DNA of 60,776 nt from JBBRBB01 sp038206235 (GTDB lineage Bacteria; Bacteroidota; Bacteroidia; Chitinophagales; Chitinophagaceae): contig JBBRBB010000025.1 of the NCBI GenBank assembly GCA_038206235.1, positions 1 to 60,776 of the forward strand, in the 5' to 3' direction. The position numbers and the translations under genes are program-made. The notes under the pieces were generated by a model, which was given only the letters and a program-made list of their open reading frames with translations, ran no database searches and had not been told where the DNA came from. Positions 46,600-54,671 of the stretch are shown in pieces (positions within the stretch are counted from its first letter, which is position 1; the number at the start of each line of letters is the position of its first letter).

Positions 46600-46658
46600 T
46601 CGTACATCATAGTTTGAGCATCATACATACATCACGCATCGTACATCAAACATCAAAT
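46600..46658 (+). repeat. Tandem tract of CATCATACAT/CATCGTACAT units before the TlpA-like gene
   Basis: Consecutive imperfect units (CGTACATCATAG, CATCATACATACATCACG, CATCGTACATCAAACATC) end directly at the ATG at 46659. Confidence 0.65.
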
Positions 46659-47798
46659 ATGAAAAAAATATTCATCTCTATAATTTGTGTCACAGCTATT
46701 TTGGCTTCGTGCAAGCCAACAAATAATCATGATTTTGCTATCAGCGGTAAAATTAAAAACCCTCCTGCTAAAGTTGTGTACTTAGAGAAGCTGGCTTATG
46801 ATAATTCTTCTTTTAAACCTGTTGATTCTGCTGAGATAGGTGCAGACGGCAGCTATAAATTAAAAGCAGAAGACAACCAGGAGAATTTATATGTGCTAAC
46901 GTTTGAGCACAGCCCCGCAATTATTTTTATAAACGATGAGAATGTGATACAAATAAATTTCGATTTAAACCATTTTAAAACTCCAGATGTAAGCGGTTCT
47001 GATGCAACCAAAAATTTATACTCGTTCGTAAACGAATATCGCACCCGTGATTCCATGCTCTCCGAAACTTACTACCGCATAGACAATCTGCAAAGGACAA
47101 ATGAAAATGATACTACTATTAAAATGCTTCAAATGCAGGGCACACAACAGTTAATCAAATTAAACGATGTTATAGAGGCTCAGATTAACCAAACGAAAAG
47201 CCCAGCCCTTATTTGTTTTATTTTAGATAAGGCGAGAAGCTCCATGCAGCCGCAGCAGCTTAGCGCTCTTGGCCGGCAGGCAGCAGAAAGATTTAAAGAC
47301 CACAGCGGCATTGCCACTTTTAAAAATGCTTTTGATGATGAACTTGCAAAGCGCAGTTCTTCCTCTACAAGTGATTATCCTTTGCTAAATAAGCAGGCGC
47401 CCGATTTAACCATGAACGATACAAACGGCAAACCCGTAAGCATAAGCGATTTCAAAGGAAAATATTTACTGGTAGATTTCTGGGCAAGCTGGTGCGCGCC
47501 CTGCAGGCAGGAAAATCCTAATGTGGTTGCAGCTTACAACAAGTTTAAAAATAAAAACTTCACTATGCTGGGTGTTTCACTCGATGATAATAAGCAAGCC
47601 TGGCTCAATGCGATAAAAAAAGATAATCTTTTGTGGCCGCAAATGAGCGACCTGAAACATTGGGAAAGCCCTGCTGTAAGCACGTATCAATTCGATGGTA
47701 TTCCCTTCAATGTTTTAATAGACCCGCAGGGAAAAATCATTGCTGAAAGCTTACGAGGAGATAAGCTGGAGCAGAAGCTTGGGGAAGTATTGAAATAA
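46659..47798 (+). CDS. TlpA-like thioredoxin lipoprotein with DUF4369 domain
   Basis: A 379-residue lipoprotein. The signal peptide begins MKKIFISIICVTAILASC, with Cys18 as the lipidation site. Residues about 28-130 fit DUF4369 (FAISGKIKNPPAKVVYLEKL). The C-terminal TlpA/AhpC-type domain (about 245-379) carries the redox site WASWCAPCRQENP. It works in the periplasm on thiol-disulfide exchange, perhaps for cytochrome maturation. The reading frame extends 39 codons upstream, but that part is a tandem tract, so the ATG at 46659 is the start. Confidence 0.9.
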   Translation: MKKIFISIICVTAILASCKPTNNHDFAISGKIKNPPAKVVYLEKLAYDNSSFKPVDSAEIGADGSYKLKAEDNQENLYVLTFEHSPAIIFINDENVIQINFDLNHFKTPDVSGSDATKNLYSFVNEYRTRDSMLSETYYRIDNLQRTNENDTTIKMLQMQGTQQLIKLNDVIEAQINQTKSPALICFILDKARSSMQPQQLSALGRQAAERFKDHSGIATFKNAFDDELAKRSSSSTSDYPLLNKQAPDLTMNDTNGKPVSISDFKGKYLLVDFWASWCAPCRQENPNVVAAYNKFKNKNFTMLGVSLDDNKQAWLNAIKKDNLLWPQMSDLKHWESPAVSTYQFDGIPFNVLIDPQGKIIAESLRGDKLEQKLGEVLK

Positions 47799-47850
47799 TT
47801 TTTATGAAATCGGTCAGGTGCTTGCAAATGGATGTGCTTTTGTATGTTGG

Positions 47851-48972
47851 CTATCTGTCTGCTTCTGCTGCTCTTCGCAAAGCAAGAAACACTTCTTTCA
47901 AAGGTTGAGATACAGAACTTGTTGGCTCTGCGATAACAAGCTCTTGATAAATGTTTAAAAAGGTTATTCTTGTCCTATGAAAGAAATGTAGGTAATGTCT
48001 GATAAAACCTATGCAGTCAAGAATAGCAAATTCAATTGCTGTTTTTTCGTAAAGGCTTTTTGCATAGTCAATAACTTTTTGTTCAATTACATCTGTTGTT
48101 ATGAAAATGTAATTGTCAATTTTTGATTTAACTCCTTTTAATTTTTGAAGTGCAACATCAATATCATTTATTGTTACACGTTTATCTTTCATCTCGTAAC
48201 TGGTAATTATTTTTTCATCATTTACAAGTGTGATTTCTATGTCACCAAGTGAACCGGTTTGTTTGTCTGCTGCATTGTGCAGCTCCAGTGGCATAGAACC
48301 TTCACCAATCCTTTCTCCAACCGCCATGTATGCCGCAGCAACAATTAATACAGGAAGGCGACTTGAATTTTTAGAGCTTAAATGTTGCGATAAAAGAGTA
48401 ATGATTTCTTCTGATGAAAGAGGAAGTACATCCTGTGTCTGTTTTAATTCTGCTAAAAGTTGTTTCATCCTTATTTCATTCTCTTCTTTAATAACAATAA
48501 GAAGACGAATTATTTCCTGAATAACATTTTTAGCTATTTCTTGTCTGTTATGAACTGCATCAAGAATTTGAAGAGTGTAAGTGTATGCTTCTCTTGGTCT
48601 GCCTACTAAAACAAGGTCCGGAGTTAAAAGCCTGTCGATATTTCTAAATGCAGGAGTTAAATAAGCTGTTGTTGGATTGCATGGCAATTTGTACTTGTGA
48701 ACAAATGCCTGAATGTAATTCTCATCGTAATATCTTCCTGAAAATGTATCATCGCCGGATATTTCTGTATAAGGTTTTCTGATGTCAACATCCGGCTTAT
48801 CAATTTTTGCTAATAAACATGACATTAAAAACCTAATCGGTGCTTTATTCGCATTGCATCTGCAAATGAATTCGATTTTATTTCTTAAATCTTCTGAAGG
48901 TGTGAATGATTTGGTTTTTGTTTTTAGCGAAGAAGAATAAAATTCTTCTAAAAGTTCATTAGACTGGCTCAT
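47851..48972 (-). CDS. Type II restriction endonuclease, SacI-like family
   Basis: A 373-residue protein that I recognise as close to the RE_SacI family (SacI cuts GAGCTC). Diagnostic stretches are TAYLTPAFRNIDRLLTPDLV, QILDAVHNRQEIAKNVIQEI, SSRLPVLIVAAAYMAVGERI and LHNAADKQTGSLGDIEITL. A PD-(D/E)xK-like core is visible as GDIEIT...SYEMKDKRVT. The start overlaps the upstream methyltransferase gene by 14 bp. Recognition of GAGCTC is inferred from the family and could differ. Confidence 0.85.
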   Translation of the reverse strand: MSQSNELLEEFYSSSLKTKTKSFTPSEDLRNKIEFICRCNANKAPIRFLMSCLLAKIDKPDVDIRKPYTEISGDDTFSGRYYDENYIQAFVHKYKLPCNPTTAYLTPAFRNIDRLLTPDLVLVGRPREAYTYTLQILDAVHNRQEIAKNVIQEIIRLLIVIKEENEIRMKQLLAELKQTQDVLPLSSEEIITLLSQHLSSKNSSRLPVLIVAAAYMAVGERIGEGSMPLELHNAADKQTGSLGDIEITLVNDEKIITSYEMKDKRVTINDIDVALQKLKGVKSKIDNYIFITTDVIEQKVIDYAKSLYEKTAIEFAILDCIGFIRHYLHFFHRTRITFLNIYQELVIAEPTSSVSQPLKEVFLALRRAAEADR

Positions 48973-49894
48973 TGAATAGCATGTAATTTTTATTTTTTGA
49001 CTTTATTTCATAGTTCACCCAAAGAACTTCCTGTCTCTTATCTTTTGTTGAATGAATTGTTTTTTCAGGACTGTAAACTTTTTTCCATTTAGAACCCGGA
49101 TAAAGTTCGTCCATTAATTCACATTCGTAATTTGATATGGCAGCCTTTCCTTTTATAGAATTTAAAACAGATGCAAGTTGCTTATGTTGCTTATCATTCA
49201 TTTCAAAACCATAAGAACTTGTGTCGCCTCTTGTTTCATGAATGTAAGGTGGGTCACAATAAAAAAAAGTATTCTTGCTGTCATATAGTTGAATTATCTC
49301 TGTTGCTGGTCTGTTTTCAATTTGAACTCTTAAAAGCCTTTCAGCAATAAAATCAAGTTGCTCAACTCCACCAAGCCAACGGCTGACAACACCACTCATT
49401 CCCGAACGGCTTGTGTTTTTACAGTTTGCCCACCTTCCTACAGATGCAGTTTGTGCAAGTCCTGTTCTTACCTGTCTTGCCCTCACATAAAACCTTCTTG
49501 CTCTTTCTACTGGTGAAAGGTCTGGGCTTAATTCACATGCTATTGCAAATTCTTCTCTGGAAAAAGGAGTTAAAGCTATTTGTTCAATAACGTTTTCTTT
49601 ATGTTCTCGTAGAACTTTAAAAAAGTTTACGACCTCTCCGTCAATGTCATTATATGTCTCAACAGGTGAAGGTTCACGATTAAGTAAAACAGCACCTGAA
49701 CCTGCAAAAGGTTCGCAATAATGCAAACAGTCAGGAAGTAATGGCAACAACCAGTCAAGATGTGAAAATTTGCCGCCATACCAACCAAAAGCAATTAATT
49801 TTTTTGGTCGTGTCAAACTTGAAACTGCTGCTGGTGTTTTTTTATTTTTAGTTGTTGTCCCCAAGTTTTTTTTGTTATTAGTTATCAGTTCCAA
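48959..49894 (-). CDS. DNA adenine N6-methyltransferase (D12 class) of the restriction system
   Basis: A 311-residue Dam-type enzyme. Motif X/I are FGWYGGKF and CEPFAGSG, motif IV is YCDPPY near residues 215-220 (alpha-type order). The first 30 residues are low-complexity (Lys/Thr/Asn-rich) and may be dispensable or even mis-started. It overlaps the endonuclease gene by 14 bp on the same strand and would protect the host site. A D12 adenine methylase paired with a SacI-like nuclease suggests adenine protection of the site; this pairing deserves a check. Confidence 0.88.
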   Translation of the reverse strand: MELITNNKKNLGTTTKNKKTPAAVSSLTRPKKLIAFGWYGGKFSHLDWLLPLLPDCLHYCEPFAGSGAVLLNREPSPVETYNDIDGEVVNFFKVLREHKENVIEQIALTPFSREEFAIACELSPDLSPVERARRFYVRARQVRTGLAQTASVGRWANCKNTSRSGMSGVVSRWLGGVEQLDFIAERLLRVQIENRPATEIIQLYDSKNTFFYCDPPYIHETRGDTSSYGFEMNDKQHKQLASVLNSIKGKAAISNYECELMDELYPGSKWKKVYSPEKTIHSTKDKRQEVLWVNYEIKSKNKNYMLFNEPV

Positions 49895-49982
49895 ATTTAA
49901 TCTTTTTAGTGAGGTATATCACAAAGAACAAAAGCTGCGTACATACAAACTCTAAATTCTAAACGCAGCACTCTAAACTATC

Positions 49983-51654
49983 TTACCAATACACCGTGTA
50001 CAATGCAGCAAGTATTCCGGTAATAATTAATAAGCCCACCAAAAAACCAGGTGCCACGCGAAACATGCTTTTATCAATTTCCAAACCATGCAGCCGAATG
50101 CCTTTCCTGCTTTCATACATGCTGATGATGTACATGCCAATAACACAAATTCCAAACACAATGCCCATGCGGTCGAGGAAGGGAATTTCATAAACACCTG
50201 CATCGCTTGCTTTTGAAAAACCAATGGGTGCAAGAAAAGAGAGATTCATCACGAGCGGAAGAAATTTCAAAGTAAGTGAAAAAATAAACCCGCCAATGGT
50301 TGCAAACAGTGCAGCGTTTGATGTAGTCTTCTTCCAGAAAAATCCTAAGATGAACATGGCAAAAGTGCCCGGCGAAACAAAACCGGAATATTCCTGTATG
50401 TATTGAAATCCGCCCTTTTTATCAATCCCTAAAAAAGGAGAAATAATAATGGCAAGAATCATTGCAACAACAATGGTAATGCGTCCTATGTTCACTAACT
50501 TTTTTTCACTTGCATCAGGATTAATTTTTTTCTTATAAATATCAAGGGTAAAAATGGTTGAAATGCTATTTTGCTTTTCCGGCAAGTGATGCCACCACTG
50601 CTGCGGTTAATGCAGCAAAGGCAAGACCCTTTAATCCCTGCGGCAATAAGTTTAAGAGAACAGGATATGCCCTGTCTGGATTTACTTCGCCGCCCTGAAG
50701 CATCTCAGTAGTAAAGCTTCCCTGTTGATACAGCACATAAGCTGCAATGCCCGGTATTACTACAATCAACGGCATCAGCAATTTTAAAAATCCGGCAAAT
50801 AAAATTCCGCTGCGTGCAGTTTTTAAATCGGCTCCCAATGCTCTTTGTGTAATGTATTGATTGCATCCCCAGTAATTCAGGTTGGCAATCCACAAACCTC
50901 CTATCAATACAGATAATCCCGGCAGGTCGCCGTAATTAGGATTATCTTTTTTAAATATCATGTGAAAATGGTCATTCGCTTTTTGCTGCAGCAAATTAAA
51001 TCCGTTGAATACTCCTGATGTTCCAAAATGTTCTGATACTAAATTCAGGGCAAGATAAGTTGTTGCTAAGCCGCCAACCACTAAAAAGAAAACCTGTATC
51101 ACATCAGTATATCCTATTACTTTCATACCGCCGAGAGTAATAACAATGGCAAAGGTTGCAAGCCCCATCATGCAGGCGGTAAAGCTGATGCCCGATATGC
51201 TGCTCACAGCAAGTGCACCTAAGTACAAAATGGAAGTAAGATTCACAACCACGTAAAGCAATAACCAGAACACAGCCATTATCATGCTCACTGTTTCATT
51301 GTATCGCCGGCTAAGAAACTGCGGCATGGTGTAAATATGATTCTTTAGATAGATGGGCATAAAAAAAACCCCAACAATTAAAAGAGATGCAGCCGCCATC
51401 CATTCGTAGCTGGCAATGGCAAGACCCATTTTAAAACCACTGCCGCTCATGCCTATAAATTGTTCTGCAGAAATGTTACTTGCAATCAGTGATGCGCCAA
51501 TTGCCCACCAGGTAAGTGCGCCCTCAGCTAAAAAATAATCTTTGGTATTGGTTTGTGCTTTTTTCCTGCGCTTATAAATAAACCAACCATAGCTGGCAAC
51601 AATAAGAAAGTAAATAAGAAAAACAAGGTAATCGGCTGTATGCAATACATTCAT
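49983..51654 (-). pseudogene. Sodium:solute symporter (SSS family), interrupted by one frameshift
   Basis: Two frames form one symporter. The N-terminal part (50566-51654, 362 residues) has LAEGALTWWAIGASLIASNISAEQFIGMSGSG (split as usual in this family), many helices, and NYWGCNQYITQRALGA. The C-terminal part begins QNSISTIFTLDIYKK and continues to 49983. They join if one A is removed from the CAAAATAGC run near 50573-50577 (GKANSISTIFTLD). The total is about 555 residues and 13-14 helices, typical of vSGLT-like sodium/sugar transporters. Both parts otherwise look functional. Confidence 0.8.
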
Positions 51655-51760
51655 ACTGCAGTTTTTTGTTTGATGAATTGAAATTAAATATAATTAATCA
51701 CCGCAATTTTAAAGCAATTTATTTTTGATAGGATGCCGTGCATGATAACGGCTTTTGTTT

Positions 51761-51802
51761 TCTCCGAAGGTCCGAAGGACTCCTTTGGAGAGTCCTGCGG
51801 AC
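51761..51802. repeat. Interspersed 42-bp palindromic repeat, copy 2
   Basis: Reverse complement of the element at 29282-29323 with a few substitutions; contains CCGAAGGACTCCTTTGGAG. It lies between the symporter start and the hutI stop. Confidence 0.75.
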
Positions 51803-51822
51803 ATAGCATTCAATAAAGCAAT

Positions 51823-53094
51823 TCATATAAACTCTCCGTTTATCATAACCCTGTCAATCAAATTTGAACCGAAAGAGTAAGGCAGGGATGATATGGATGA
51901 AACAGGTTTGGTAAAAATTAAATTTGCTTTTTTGCCGGGAGTAATGCTTCCCACTTCATTTCCAAGCTCCATGGCATAAGCGCCATTTAATGTTGCTGCA
52001 TTAATAGCTTCTGCGGGCAACATGCGCATTTGAATACAACTTAATGATACAACAAAATTCATATTACCACTTGGTGAAGAGCCGGGATTAAAATCCGAAG
52101 CGAGAGCAACTGCGCAGCCAGCATCTATCAACGCTCTTGCACGCTGATAAGGCATTCGCAAAAAAAATGCAGCAGCAGGAAGTAGTGTAGCTATAGTGCC
52201 GGAGTTTGCAAGCTGAATGATTTCATCATCGCTCAATGTTTCTAAATGGTCAAGTGAAAGAGTATTTAATGTAATGCCTGCTTCAATGCCGCCGATACTG
52301 TTTAATTGATTTACGTGCAGCTTGGGTTTCAAACCATATTCTATTCCCGCTTTACAAATTGTTTCGGTTTCCTGTACAGAAAAAAAACCTTCCTCGCAAA
52401 ACACATCAATATAATCTGCTAACTGTTCTTTTGCAATTACAGGCAACATTTCATTTATGATAAGCTCAATATAACCATCGTGATTTTGTTTGTACAATTC
52501 AGGATATGCATGTGCTCCCAAAAAAGTTGCTTTAACAGGAATGGGTGCATTTTTTCTAAGCTCTTTAATTACATGCAGTATTTTTATTTCTCCATCAACA
52601 CTTAATCCGTAACCGCTTTTTATTTCGATGGCGCCTGTGCCAAGTTGTATCAGTTCATGTAAACGCTGCCATGCTTTCTCGTATAAAATTTCTTCTGATG
52701 TCTCATTCAATTTCTTTGCTGAATTAAGAATGCCTCCGCCATTTGCAGCAATCTCTGCATAGCTAATTCCTTTTAACTTAGAAACAAATTCATCTTCGCG
52801 GCTGGCAGCAAAAACAAGATGGGTATGACTATCGCACCAGCACGGAAGAATGGTTGCACCTTTAGCGTTTATATGTTGGAGATTCAAGGTTTGTAATTTG
52901 TAGTTTGATGTTGAAGATTGGAAGGTTGGTGCGGGACGATTATTGATCGAATCGTAATCCCGAATTATTCCATCTTCAATCAGCAGCCATGCGTTTTCAA
53001 TTACGGGTAAATCGGCTAATTCTTTTCCTCTTAAAACAGCGCTATGCTTTCTCGTATTTATTAAATGATGAATATTGCTGATAAGCGTTTGCAT
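51823..53094 (-). CDS. hutI: Imidazolonepropionase, with in-frame repeat-encoded segment
   Basis: Histidine degradation enzyme of the amidohydrolase superfamily that opens 4-imidazolone-5-propionate. The HxH metal motif is in CDSHTHLVFAASREDEF, near residues 81-97. ANGGGILNSAKKL, TGAIEIKSGYGLS, LGAHAYPELY and ALASDFNPGSSPSGNM are typical. The start ATG at 53094 (MQTLISNIHHLI) is preferred; the frame runs upstream through a GC-rich repeat but without family similarity. At residues about 53-73 the segment TFQSSTSNYKLQTLNLQ is encoded by a tandem tract (ACTACAAATTACAAACC). No other hut gene is in the window. Confidence 0.92.
   Translation of the reverse strand: MQTLISNIHHLINTRKHSAVLRGKELADLPVIENAWLLIEDGIIRDYDSINNRPAPTFQSSTSNYKLQTLNLQHINAKGATILPCWCDSHTHLVFAASREDEFVSKLKGISYAEIAANGGGILNSAKKLNETSEEILYEKAWQRLHELIQLGTGAIEIKSGYGLSVDGEIKILHVIKELRKNAPIPVKATFLGAHAYPELYKQNHDGYIELIINEMLPVIAKEQLADYIDVFCEEGFFSVQETETICKAGIEYGLKPKLHVNQLNSIGGIEAGITLNTLSLDHLETLSDDEIIQLANSGTIATLLPAAAFFLRMPYQRARALIDAGCAVALASDFNPGSSPSGNMNFVVSLSCIQMRMLPAEAINAATLNGAYAMELGNEVGSITPGKKANLIFTKPVSSISSLPYSFGSNLIDRVMINGEFI
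52875..52938 (-). repeat. Tandem tract read in frame within hutI
   Basis: On the gene strand: CCAACCTTCCAATC, TTCAACATCAAACTACAAA, TTACAAACCTTGAATC, CTCCAACATATAAAC. It is the same class as the intergenic ACTACAAACTATAAACT tract at 6851-6873. Confidence 0.65.
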
Positions 53095-53154
53095 CAGCAA
53101 TATTACAAAGCTTGCAGTAAAGAGTGATTGAAAATTGAATTGAACCAGACACAT

Positions 53155-53212
53155 GTGGCACCCGCCCCTTGCATTCAGGCGGGCGTACCGAAAGGCAAGT
53201 TCGGGCGGCATA
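53155..53212. repeat. GC-rich element upstream of hutI
   Basis: GGCACCCGCCCCTTGCATTC (53158-53177), continuing AGGCGGGCGTACCGAAAGGC to GTTCGGGCGG. CCCGCC (53162-53167) pairs with GGCGGG (53179-53184). Composition is strikingly GC-rich against the A/T-rich flanks. It may be an interspersed repeat, or a hairpin in the hutI leader. Confidence 0.5.
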
Positions 53213-53306
53213 GAAAAAGACACATAGAGTCTACACGAGAATTATGATTCTATGTTTTTATGTTTTCTCTTGTTCACGTAGAAATAAAAAATTTGAAATA
53301 TTATTT

Positions 53307-53879
53307 TTAGGTATAGGGATTTAAAAGCGAATAAATAACTGAGTCTAAAAATTTGCCGTCATAATAAAAGCTTTCCTTAAAATAAGCTTCTCTCATAAAA
53401 TTATTTCTTTCCAAAAGTTTTATTGAAGATGAATTATCAGGATTCACATTCGCTTCTATTGAGTGAAGCTTCATATTGCAAAATCCATAGTCAAGAACTT
53501 TAGACAAGGCTTCCTGCATCAATCCCTTCCCCTGGAAATCGGGGTGCAATAAATAACCTATTTCTGCCCGGGAATGTTCTTTTGTAATTTTCCAATAGCC
53601 AATGGTTCCTATTAACTTCGATTGATTGTCTAATGTAATTGCCCAGGTAATTCCATCATTGTTGATTAGGTCGTCATTTATTTTTTTAATTAATTTAAAA
53701 GCATCCTGCAGCGATTGTGCCAAAGGCCGGTCCAGAAATTGCATTACCTTATTATTAGACCGAAGCAGAAAAATTTCTTCAGCATCCTCCTCAGAAATTT
53801 GTCTTAGCGATAACCGGTTAGCAGATAATAAAGGAAATGGATTGAAATGTACGGTAAGCATAACAACAGAATTATACAT
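53307..53879 (-). CDS. GNAT family N-acetyltransferase (RimJ/RimL-like)
   Basis: A 190-residue acetyltransferase. The AcCoA-binding motif A is IGYLLHPDFQGKGLMQEALSK near residues 106-126; NVNPDNSSSIKLLERNNFMREAYF is typical of the RimJ/RimL group, which acetylates ribosomal protein N-termini or small molecules. The start used is the one at 53879; an internal ATG six codons in (MLTVHFNPF) is possible. The substrate is not predictable. It is monocistronic. Confidence 0.88.
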   Translation of the reverse strand: MYNSVVMLTVHFNPFPLLSANRLSLRQISEEDAEEIFLLRSNNKVMQFLDRPLAQSLQDAFKLIKKINDDLINNDGITWAITLDNQSKLIGTIGYWKITKEHSRAEIGYLLHPDFQGKGLMQEALSKVLDYGFCNMKLHSIEANVNPDNSSSIKLLERNNFMREAYFKESFYYDGKFLDSVIYSLLNPYT

Positions 53880-54080
53880 TCAAATATCACGGAATAAAGG
53901 CATTCCAATACATGAAAATTTTTAAATCTTCCATTTTATGGCAACTTCTTTTTCATTATAGAGGCATGTTCAAATTTTTTGGCAACAATATTGATGTAAT
54001 TTATTATAGTTGAATTGTATAAAATAATTTGCTTCTTAAGAAAATGATTTGTAATTTGTAACTGATTTAATAACTAAGCT

Positions 54081-54362
54081 ATGAGAATAAACACTACTCA
54101 ACAATTTTATTCCTCACAAATAAGATTAAAAAGCACCCGGGAAAGAAATACAGAAAATTTGTATTTTTTGCTTCAATTGTATGCTATTTATAAAGCGGAA
54201 GCTTCTTATAAAAAACTTCCTGTTCTTCCTCCTGATGATCCCCGCAGAAATGTCTCCCTGGTATATCAGCCCACCCGGCAAGCTTCGCATGGCTGGAGGT
54301 TTTCACTGCTTCATTTATTTTCTGTAAGAAAAATATTTGGCCGCTCCCATTCAATCACTTAA
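54081..54362 (+). CDS. Hypothetical protein of 93 residues
   Basis: Opens MRINTTQQFYSSQIRLKSTR and is basic (many Arg/Lys), with a Pro-containing middle (LPVLPPDDPRRN) and no membrane segment. No domain was recognised. The only competing frames are short. It lies in a region with few other genes, and no clear ribosome site is seen. Real but unknown at moderate confidence. Confidence 0.4.
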   Translation: MRINTTQQFYSSQIRLKSTRERNTENLYFLLQLYAIYKAEASYKKLPVLPPDDPRRNVSLVYQPTRQASHGWRFSLLHLFSVRKIFGRSHSIT

Positions 54363-54671
54363 TCTTCATAATCCTGCTGCACATTAATTTTAATAAGCTG
54401 ATAAATGAGAAATGCAGGTTACGTTTCATTTACAGGCTTAATTTATCTAATGATTTAGATACATACACAAAAGATAAATATCATTGCAGATTTATAGTAT
54501 AAATTGAAATTGGTATTGAAATTATAACGAAATGAAAATTTCATTTTGTTTCAAAATACAATGAAGGCTCGTAATTTATACAAAAGGGTTTAGTATAACT
54601 CCGCAGTGCTTCACTAAAGTTGGCAAGCCTTGCGAAACACTACGGAGAGTTGTATTTGCGGCATATTCAAT
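54363..54671. other. Intergenic region with an imperfect inverted repeat
   Basis: About 310 bp without a gene. It is very A/T-rich except for the imperfect inverted repeat described separately (54597-54652). The rest shows no promoter or RNA structure I can support. Confidence 0.4.
54597..54652. repeat. Imperfect inverted repeat, possible interspersed element or terminator
   Basis: AACTCCGCAGTG at 54598-54609 mirrors CACTACGGAGAGTT at 54638-54651 with mismatches, and the middle has GCAAGCCTTGC. It lies 20 bp before the minus-strand stop at 54672, so it could terminate that gene, although there is no clear T-run. Confidence 0.5.

Noticed and set aside
46542..46658. Upstream start of the TlpA-like gene at 46542
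   Set aside because: Those 39 codons are a tandem tract; the signal peptide and lipobox begin at the ATG at 46659.
53095..53223. Longer hutI start at 53223
   Set aside because: The added 43 residues are encoded by a GC-rich repeat and unrelated A/T sequence; the conserved protein begins at MQTLISN.
47851..53879. Larger defence island around the restriction pair
   Set aside because: Neighbours are a symporter, hutI and a GNAT enzyme; no other defence gene was recognised.
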